Source: Candidatus Gastranaerophilales bacterium (lineage in GTDB: Bacteria; Cyanobacteriota; Vampirovibrionia; Gastranaerophilales; Gastranaerophilaceae). From it: 12,872 bases of DNA. This document shows, in pieces, positions 8,068 through 12,872 of this stretch (the stretch's first letter is position 1; each line of letters opens with the position of its first letter). The translations under genes were made by a program, and so were the position numbers. Where the stretch lies: contig CAJONH010000034.1 of assembly GCA_905235825.1 (NCBI GenBank), positions 1 through 12,872 on the forward strand, in the 5' to 3' direction. A model generated the notes under the pieces. The model saw only the letters and a list, made by a program, of their open reading frames with translations. It did not search any database and was not told where the DNA came from.

Positions 8068-9041
8068 TACTTTTTTTCCATATACATTTTTGCATATTCT
8101 TTTAAACAAAACATTATGCGGTTTTCCCTGCAAAAGTCTTCTGCCTGTTTAACTATATCATAATAGTATGATGGTATTTCAAATTTTTTATCTTTATATA
8201 GAACAATATCTCTATAATCTATATCAAAACTTACTTCATTTACGCATCTTAATTCTTTAACCAGTTCCAAAAATTGATTTACCTCATAAGAATTATCATT
8301 TACATCTTTTATAATAATATATTTGAGATTAATAATAGCATTAGTTTTAATACTTAACATTTTTATATTGTCTAAAACTTGTTCTAATGCATCTATCTGT
8401 TTGATTTTTCGATAAGTTTCTTTAGTTCCGCTGTCAAGAGAAATTTGAATACTCAGAAGTGATTGAAAAGGTAATTCTTCAAGTACCGGTAAATATTTTG
8501 TTAAGTTAGTATGAATATCATAACATTTACACCCGTTTTTCATAAATAATCTCATTAAAGATTCAAACTCGTTTAGTGCGGTAACATCTCCGCCCTGAAA
8601 TTCAACCTGCAAATTATCTTTATCTATTGCATTATGCTCATATAAATCTTGAATTATGGGCAGTAATTCGTAATTTTGCTCATAATCACCGTCCCAAATA
8701 ATTCTTTGAGTACAGTATATGCAATTGCAATCACATTGTTTATAATGATTTACTATAATTTGTTTAATTAAAGAGGTATCGGATTTTGTAAAGAAAAAAT
8801 CTAAAATATTTGTATATTTTTTTTCTTTATAATCTATACATCCATAGCATCCTGCAGGAATTTTACCAAACTTTAATTGATTTATATATTTTTTTTTATT
8901 CTTTTTTATATCAGCAAAATTAAAATTTTTATCTTTTACATAGCTGACATTTAAACCTTCTGCATAAGAACAACAAAAATTGACTTTATTCGGAAGAAAA
9001 TTTAAAGTTTTTTCTAATATTTCGCATTTATATGATTTCAT
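8067..9041 (-). CDS. Radical SAM protein with N-terminal cysteine cluster
   Basis: A 324-residue iron-sulfur enzyme. The radical SAM motif CxxxCxxC is at C103, C107 and C110 (QCDCNCIYC, with an extra C105), where a 4Fe-4S cluster would cleave S-adenosylmethionine. QGGDVTAL (149-156) fits the SAM-binding GGE-type motif, and IQISLDSGTKETYRKIK is typical of the barrel. Before the barrel lies a separate cysteine set, C6, C23-C24 and C65-x2-C68, like a SPASM-type auxiliary-cluster domain placed at the N-terminus. Such domains usually mark enzymes acting on peptides or proteins, but no precursor peptide is visible nearby. A TAATG overlap couples it to the asparaginase gene. An extended -10 promoter precedes it at 9088-9080; the ribosome site is weak. 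The reaction is unknown. The fold call is secure; a role with the asparaginase is inferred from coupling only. Confidence 0.92.
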   Translation of the reverse strand: MKSYKCEILEKTLNFLPNKVNFCCSYAEGLNVSYVKDKNFNFADIKKNKKKYINQLKFGKIPAGCYGCIDYKEKKYTNILDFFFTKSDTSLIKQIIVNHYKQCDCNCIYCTQRIIWDGDYEQNYELLPIIQDLYEHNAIDKDNLQVEFQGGDVTALNEFESLMRLFMKNGCKCYDIHTNLTKYLPVLEELPFQSLLSIQISLDSGTKETYRKIKQIDALEQVLDNIKMLSIKTNAIINLKYIIIKDVNDNSYEVNQFLELVKELRCVNEVSFDIDYRDIVLYKDKKFEIPSYYYDIVKQAEDFCRENRIMFCLKEYAKMYMEKK

Positions 9042-9079
9042 ACCTGAATTACTCTTATTTAATCTTCCCGTTTAATAAC

Positions 9080-9088
9080 ATTATAACA
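9080..9088 (-). promoter_or_regulatory. Extended -10 promoter for the radical SAM / asparaginase operon
   Basis: On the minus strand TGTTATAAT (9088-9080) is a perfect extended -10 element. A poor -35 (TTTTAA) lies 16 bases further up. Transcription would begin near 9073, about 30 bases before the ATG at 9041. Confidence 0.6.
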
Positions 9089-9145
9089 AAAAATTTTTAT
9101 ATTAAAATGAACTAAATTTTTAATTTATTCGTTTTATATTTTGAG

Positions 9146-9151
9146 TATAAT
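9146..9151 (+). promoter_or_regulatory. -10 promoter element for the glycine-zipper gene
   Basis: A perfect TATAAT lies 25 bases before the strong ribosome site AAGGAG (9164-9169), which is 6 bases from the ATG at 9176. No good -35 is visible. It is divergent from the radical SAM promoter and separated from it by about 60 bases. Confidence 0.45.
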
Positions 9152-9175
9152 AATAACTGTATAAAGGAGTAGGTA

Positions 9176-10033
9176 ATGAAAAAACAAATTATATCATTAT
9201 ACTTAGCAGCAGTAATGTTATTATCACATGGAGTCTGCATAGCTCAGGATGATTGGGAGTTTAATCCCGTTGTTCAGGGAATACCCGAACCCGGTTCTTA
9301 CCAAACACAATATCCGCTTCCTTCGCAAGAGTCTATCAGAAACGGAAACAATAATCACGTGCCTGTAAATAATACGTATCAAGAGCAAAATCAATATCAG
9401 GATAATTATAACTACAATAATAATTATAATTATTATAACAACAATGACAGATTGCACGGAAATGTAGTAATGGTTCCTGAAAGAACAACCTTTAATGCTG
9501 TTTTATTAACTCCTTTATCCTCAGAAACCGCTAAAGCAGGCGATAGTATATCAATGTTTTTAGGCTCCGATTTTTATTACGGGAAAAATCTTATAGCACA
9601 AGCAGGAAGCAGAGTTAACGGTGTTGTAATAAAGTCTAAAAAAGGCGGACTAGGTAACAGAAACGGTCAAATACAGCTAAAATTGACAAATATTGTTACT
9701 CCTTCAGGACAATTAATACCTATAACAGCAAGTATATTGACAAATGACGGTTCAGGCATTTTAAAAGCAGGAACAGCAATGGATGTAACTAAAGAATATA
9801 CAAAAAAAGCAGCAATAGGTGCAGCTTCAGGAGCAGTACTGGGTGTTGTTATGGGGGCTTTATCAGGCGGAAGCGTAGGTAAAGGTGCAATTTACGGAAC
9901 AGCCGTAGGCGGCGGTATGGGATTGGCTCAACCTATATTTGAAAGAGGCGGTAATGTTGAACTGCCGCAAAATGCACAGTTCGATATTATTCTTGATCAG
10001 CCGATTACCATAAGTACGAACAATTTATATTAG
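9176..10033 (+). CDS. Secreted glycine-zipper protein with Asn/Tyr-rich linker
   Basis: A 285-residue exported protein. Residues 1-23 are a Sec signal peptide (MKKQ, a hydrophobic core, cleavage likely after CIA); C21 does not sit in a proper lipobox. Residues 24-92 are a disordered Gln/Asn/Tyr/Pro-rich linker ending in almost pure Asn/Tyr (77-90). The folded part (about 93-205) resembles a known bacterial beta-rich domain: ERTTFNAVLLTPLSSETAKAG, then LIAQAGSRVNGVV and a QLKLTNIVTPSGQLIPI strand. A glycine zipper follows (about 212-250, AAIGAASGAVLGVVMGALSG). The last strands (NVELPQNAQFDIILDQPITI) close the domain. I recall this same order in envelope proteins of several Gram-negative phyla, where function is unknown. 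A periplasmic or outer-membrane-associated location is likely. A strong terminator follows six bases after the stop. Confidence 0.85.
   Translation: MKKQIISLYLAAVMLLSHGVCIAQDDWEFNPVVQGIPEPGSYQTQYPLPSQESIRNGNNNHVPVNNTYQEQNQYQDNYNYNNNYNYYNNNDRLHGNVVMVPERTTFNAVLLTPLSSETAKAGDSISMFLGSDFYYGKNLIAQAGSRVNGVVIKSKKGGLGNRNGQIQLKLTNIVTPSGQLIPITASILTNDGSGILKAGTAMDVTKEYTKKAAIGAASGAVLGVVMGALSGGSVGKGAIYGTAVGGGMGLAQPIFERGGNVELPQNAQFDIILDQPITISTNNLY
9404..9445 (+). repeat. AT-only triplet-like low-complexity tract (Asn/Tyr codons)
   Basis: A run of AAT/AAC and TAT/TAC codons coding for an Asn/Tyr string inside the linker of the secreted protein. It is imperfect, with several runs of AATAAT and TATTAT type. The number of codons could vary between strains without breaking the frame. 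Confidence 0.7.
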
Positions 10034-10038
10034 TTCAC

Positions 10039-10077
10039 AAAAAACAAAATAGGGATAATATCCTTATTTTGTTTTTT
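10039..10077. terminator. Bidirectional intrinsic terminator
   Basis: A long hairpin: the arm AAAAAACAAAATA (10039-10051) pairs fully with TATTTTGTTTTTT (10065-10077). An inner stem of five pairs, one of them G-U, and a 3-base loop complete it. It carries a T-run on the plus strand and, read on the other strand, an equal T-run. It lies between the converging stops at 10033 and 10090. Confidence 0.88.
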
Positions 10078-10089
10078 TCACATTCATTT

Positions 10090-11835
10090 TTAGAATTTTA
10101 TACCCCATTTTGCCATAATTCGTTTATCTCCGTCAGGATTTAATTCAGCATTAATACTTCTTTCTATTTCGTTTCTTTCATTTTCCGTTTTATGAGTTAA
10201 ACCCAAGGTAAATTTTCCGTTACCGTCAACATTAGCACTTATTGTCTGACTTCTGCTATTATGAGGTGCTTCCGGATTATCGCTTGCATCGGCTGAAGTG
10301 CCTTTCGGGGGAGCATCTTTATGTTCACTGCTTAATGTTAAAGAAATGCCTGCCGATATATTTTCTCCGTCTGTTGCTAAATTTGCGGTTAAATTTCTGC
10401 TGTTTGTATCGGCTGCACCATCTTCATGATTTATTGTTTTTGATTTACCGGTTCCTATATTTAATGAAATTTCTTCCGGTGCTGCATTAAATGAAACATT
10501 TCTTGTTCTTGTAATTTGTTGTGAATCATCACCCGTAGTTCTTGAATGTTCGGCATTAATACCGATACGTTCTTCACCCGTATCTGATTTTGAAGCCGTT
10601 ATGCCAAGTTTATCAGTTGCGGTATTTACGCTGCCGTCTTTACTTGTATCTCCGCTTGAGCTAGTTAATGTTAAACTTGCACTGCTGCCTCCTGTTATGG
10701 TTTTTTCAGCACTGCCTTCAATTCTTGTTATTTCTGAATGCTCGTTTCCGTCAGCATCAACTTCCGTTCTTCCTCTTTGAGCATAAAAAGTTAATCCTTC
10801 TTTGTCTGCATCTTGAGTAATAGTTCCGCCTGCTTTATTCTCTTTTATAATGCTGCTTCCGTCTGCATCCGTAAATTCCCTGCGATTTGCAATATCAACA
10901 CCGGCTGATTGATGACCTAAACCCGTTTCATAATTTGCCGTTAAAGAATCTGCATTTGAATATTTAGTTCCATCCGCTGTTTCTATTGCATCAGTATGTT
11001 CTAAAGTAAGACTTCCGGAACCTCCGTTTTCTGTTCGTGTTGCACTTGCATCCAATTTATCTGAAACGGTAACCGTATTACCATTTTTTTCTTGAAGTGT
11101 TCTTGTATTTCCTAATGTTAAATTAGCCGAATGTTCCGTATCAGATACCCTGACTCCTATACCGACTTCATCTGTATTAGAACGAACGGTACCGTTAGAT
11201 TCTACTCTTAGAGTTTGCGAAGAATTATAATTTAAACTCTTTTCCGTATCTGATACTCCTGCTGATATATCGGTATTTTGAGTTAATTGTCTTTTAGTTC
11301 CATCGCTATCGACCGTTCTTATATCAGAATTTGTTCCAACGCTTGCATTTACATCATTTCCGTTTACGGATAAATTATAACTTCCGCCTACGGTTCTTTG
11401 TTCATCTTCACTTACAACATTTGTTTTTGAATAATCGGCAGTATAATTTTGAGCTATAACTCCATCAGCATTTTTTGAACCGCTGAATGATACATGCTGC
11501 GTTATTGTTTCATCAGAGCCGTCTGCACCTTTTCCTGTTTCAGTTCTTGTTAAATCAACTCCGCCTTTTTTTGTTCCATCAGCATCTTCTGCTGAAGTAG
11601 CAAGTTTATTTGTAACTGTTCTCTTGTTATTGTTTTCATCAGTAAATTCATCCGTTGCTTCAAGTTCACAGCCATCGGCTAAAGCTGCTCTTAACCGGCT
11701 TTCATAATCATCGGCACCGCTTTGTAAATTATTGAATAGAATCTTTCCTCCGTTTTCTGTACGCTTAGAAACATCGGCTGATATATCCTGAAATTTTTCC
11801 GTTATTTTTCCTACAGGGTCAAATTTTACACTCAT
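10090..11835 (-). CDS. Beta-hairpin repeat protein of unknown function
   Basis: A 581-residue protein very rich in Ser, Thr, Asn, Asp and Gly. After an N-terminal helical segment (1-55) it is built of about a dozen units of 35-40 residues. Unit boundaries fall near 82, 122, 158, 196, 232, 269, 305, 342, 380, 418, 454, 489 and 538. Each unit reads strand, a turn usually marked DG (NGT, DGT, DGS, DGN), strand, and a short link often starting DTE or DT. The last residues (RIMAKWGIKF) put I, A, W, I and F at alternating positions and end in Phe, the pattern of an outer-membrane barrel closing strand. Yet most strands are too polar for a normal barrel, and no signal peptide exists: an in-frame TAG lies 12 bases before the chosen ATG. 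The ribosome site is weak. I recognise no family; a surface fibre or extended beta-sheet is possible. Confidence 0.8.
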   Translation of the reverse strand: MSVKFDPVGKITEKFQDISADVSKRTENGGKILFNNLQSGADDYESRLRAALADGCELEATDEFTDENNNKRTVTNKLATSAEDADGTKKGGVDLTRTETGKGADGSDETITQHVSFSGSKNADGVIAQNYTADYSKTNVVSEDEQRTVGGSYNLSVNGNDVNASVGTNSDIRTVDSDGTKRQLTQNTDISAGVSDTEKSLNYNSSQTLRVESNGTVRSNTDEVGIGVRVSDTEHSANLTLGNTRTLQEKNGNTVTVSDKLDASATRTENGGSGSLTLEHTDAIETADGTKYSNADSLTANYETGLGHQSAGVDIANRREFTDADGSSIIKENKAGGTITQDADKEGLTFYAQRGRTEVDADGNEHSEITRIEGSAEKTITGGSSASLTLTSSSGDTSKDGSVNTATDKLGITASKSDTGEERIGINAEHSRTTGDDSQQITRTRNVSFNAAPEEISLNIGTGKSKTINHEDGAADTNSRNLTANLATDGENISAGISLTLSSEHKDAPPKGTSADASDNPEAPHNSRSQTISANVDGNGKFTLGLTHKTENERNEIERSINAELNPDGDKRIMAKWGIKF

Positions 11836-11847
11836 ATAGTTTACTTT

Positions 11848-11880
11848 CTATCAACTATCAACTAACATTAATTATTAATG
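11848..11880. promoter_or_regulatory. Tandem heptamer and palindrome upstream of the repeat-protein gene
   Basis: CTATCAA occurs twice in tandem (11848-11861), and a third copy starts but breaks off at CTA. Just beyond is a perfect palindrome, CATTAAT-T-ATTAATG (11866-11880). Both lie 13-45 bases upstream of the minus-strand ATG at 11835, where an operator or mRNA structure could act. No regulator is identified, and short AT-rich palindromes can occur by chance. Confidence 0.35.
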
Positions 11881-11954
11881 AGAACACATATATATAATTT
11901 ATATCGGTATTTTTATGCCCGATTTTAGACTAAAAAACACACTTATTACAAAAA

Positions 11955-11986
11955 TTTACAAAACAGTATAAATTAAATGATATTAT
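11955..11986 (+). promoter_or_regulatory. Possible promoter region of tsaD
   Basis: TTTACA (11955-11960) and TATTAT (11981-11986) have the look of -35 and -10 boxes but with a 20-base spacer, longer than ideal. Another -10-like TATAAA lies at 11967-11972. One of these probably drives tsaD, whose ribosome site GAAGGA is at 12002-12007. Confidence 0.3.
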
Positions 11987-12014
11987 AAATACAGTAATAT
12001 CGAAGGAAAATACA

Positions 12015-12872
12015 ATGAATGTAAAAGAATTTAAAACACCGATAACAAATGAAACTGTATTAATAGGAAAAGATGCAGGGTATGATAATATAATTTTTGC
12101 AATAGAATCAAGCTGTGACGAAACTGCGGCGGCAATTGTAAAAAACGGAAGAGAAGTACTTGCAAATGTTGTAGCATCTCAAATTAAAACTCATATAGAA
12201 TTCGGAGGAGTTGTTCCTGAGGTTGCGGCACGTGAACATCTGGAAGCAATTAATCTTGTTATTGCACAGGCTTATGAGCAGGCAGGTTTAACCGCTGATG
12301 ATATTACGGCATTTGCTGCGACCGTAGGGCCGGGGCTTGTAGGTTCTTTATTAGTCGGAATGAATGCAGGGAAAGCACTTGCAATAGCAAATAACAAACC
12401 TTTTATTGGTGTAAATCATTTAAATGCACATGTATGTGCAAATTATTTAAATACCGATTTGGAGCCGCCTTTTATAGCATTACTTGTATCGGGCGGACAT
12501 ACACAGATAATTGAAGTAAAAGATTGGTTTAACCAAAGTATCATAGGTGAAACCATTGACGATGCAACGGGTGAGGCTTATGATAAAGTCGCAAGATTAA
12601 TAGGTTTACCGTATCCGGGGGGAGTTAATTTGGATAAACTTGCACAAAGAGGTAATCCAAATGCTTTTAAACTTCCTGAAGCAAAACTTTCAAATGAATA
12701 TGATTTTAGTTTTTCGGGATTAAAAACAGCCGCACTGCAATTAGTACAAAAACTGAAAAAAGAAAATAACGAACTTCCTATAGCAGATATAGCAGCGAGT
12801 TTTCAAGAAAATATAACTTCCGTATTATATAAAAAGACTAAAAAAGCGGCAGATAACATAAATGCCAAAACA
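12015..12872 (+). CDS. tsaD: tRNA N6-threonylcarbamoyladenosine transferase TsaD, 3' end outside the window
   Basis: This enzyme transfers the threonylcarbamoyl group to A37 of tRNAs reading ANN codons, together with TsaB and TsaE in bacteria, in the cytoplasm. The first 286 residues are visible and the frame runs off the right edge. Family marks: FAIESSCDETAAAI (28-41), GGVVPEVAAREH (64-75), TVGPGLVGSLLVG (103-115), the metal-binding HxxxH at H135 and H139 (NHLNAH), LVSGGHTQI (157-165), and ETIDDATGEAYDKVAR with GLPYPGG (179-203). The normal TsaD starts just before the IESSCDETA strand; here about 24 extra residues (MNVKEFKTPITNETVLIGKD...) come first. GAAGGA lies 7 bases before this ATG and no usable start exists nearer the core, so the extension is probably real. 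GC is clearly higher than in the left part of the window. Essential housekeeping gene in most bacteria. Confidence 0.97.
   Translation, partial: MNVKEFKTPITNETVLIGKDAGYDNIIFAIESSCDETAAAIVKNGREVLANVVASQIKTHIEFGGVVPEVAAREHLEAINLVIAQAYEQAGLTADDITAFAATVGPGLVGSLLVGMNAGKALAIANNKPFIGVNHLNAHVCANYLNTDLEPPFIALLVSGGHTQIIEVKDWFNQSIIGETIDDATGEAYDKVARLIGLPYPGGVNLDKLAQRGNPNAFKLPEAKLSNEYDFSFSGLKTAALQLVQKLKKENNELPIADIAASFQENITSVLYKKTKKAADNINAKT

Noticed and set aside
8068..8133. Longer N-terminus for the asparaginase from the ATG at 8133
   Set aside because: It would overlap the radical SAM gene by 67 bases and add residues with no family character. The TAATG junction is the better start.
9224..9457. Minus-strand frame with an Ile/Val-rich run
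   Set aside because: The run is the complement of the Asn/Tyr codon tract of the secreted protein.
10090..11835. Repeat-protein gene as a CRISPR or DNA-level tandem repeat
   Set aside because: The repeats are visible in the protein pattern but the DNA of the units has diverged; there are no identical repeats with spacers.

Overview
This is an AT-rich bacterial window using the standard genetic code. It carries ten protein genes, two of them cut by the window edges; I see no tRNA, rRNA, CRISPR array or insertion sequence. My best guess at the source is a non-photosynthetic, host-associated cyanobacterial relative (Gastranaerophilales/Melainabacteria type). The grounds are the base composition and the small protein starting MGLAASQGRLLSLTAR, whose style I associate with that group. 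This is inference from memory, not a database result.

Layout. (1) Positions 1-2332, plus strand, extremely AT-rich: the C-terminal part of a TPR protein overlapping a large multi-pass membrane protein with an acidic pair after its first membrane segment, as in GT-C type glycosyltransferases. The pair looks like a surface-glycan module. It ends at a strong hairpin (2345-2383) shared with the convergent operon. (2) Positions 5944-2395, minus strand, a tight three-gene operon: a soluble histidine kinase with no sensor domain, a REC/degenerate-GGDEF/REC response regulator, and the M17 leucyl aminopeptidase PepA. The gaps are 3 and 10 bases. (3) Positions 6150-7040, plus strand: a 296-residue helical protein of unknown function whose N-terminus is laid out somewhat like a flagellar axial protein. 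(4) Positions 9041-7078, minus strand: a radical SAM enzyme with an N-terminal cysteine cluster, coupled by a TAATG stop/start overlap to an asparaginase of the AnsA / Rhizobium etli type. (5) Positions 9176-10033, plus strand: a secreted glycine-zipper protein with an Asn/Tyr-rich linker. (6) Positions 11835-10090, minus strand: a 581-residue protein made of about a dozen 36-38-residue beta-hairpin repeats. It ends in a strand with the alternating pattern of outer-membrane beta-barrels but has no signal peptide. (7) Position 12015 to the right edge, plus strand: the tRNA t6A enzyme TsaD, truncated by the window.

Housekeeping genes (pepA, tsaD) sit among lineage-specific and surface genes. 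Nothing here is a recognisable defence system or mobile element. The least explained pieces are the beta-hairpin repeat protein, the radical SAM/asparaginase pair, and the kinase without a sensor next to a regulator without an output domain. The longest stretches without a gene are 5945-6149, 11836-12014 and 9042-9175, all under 300 bases; they hold divergent promoter regions.
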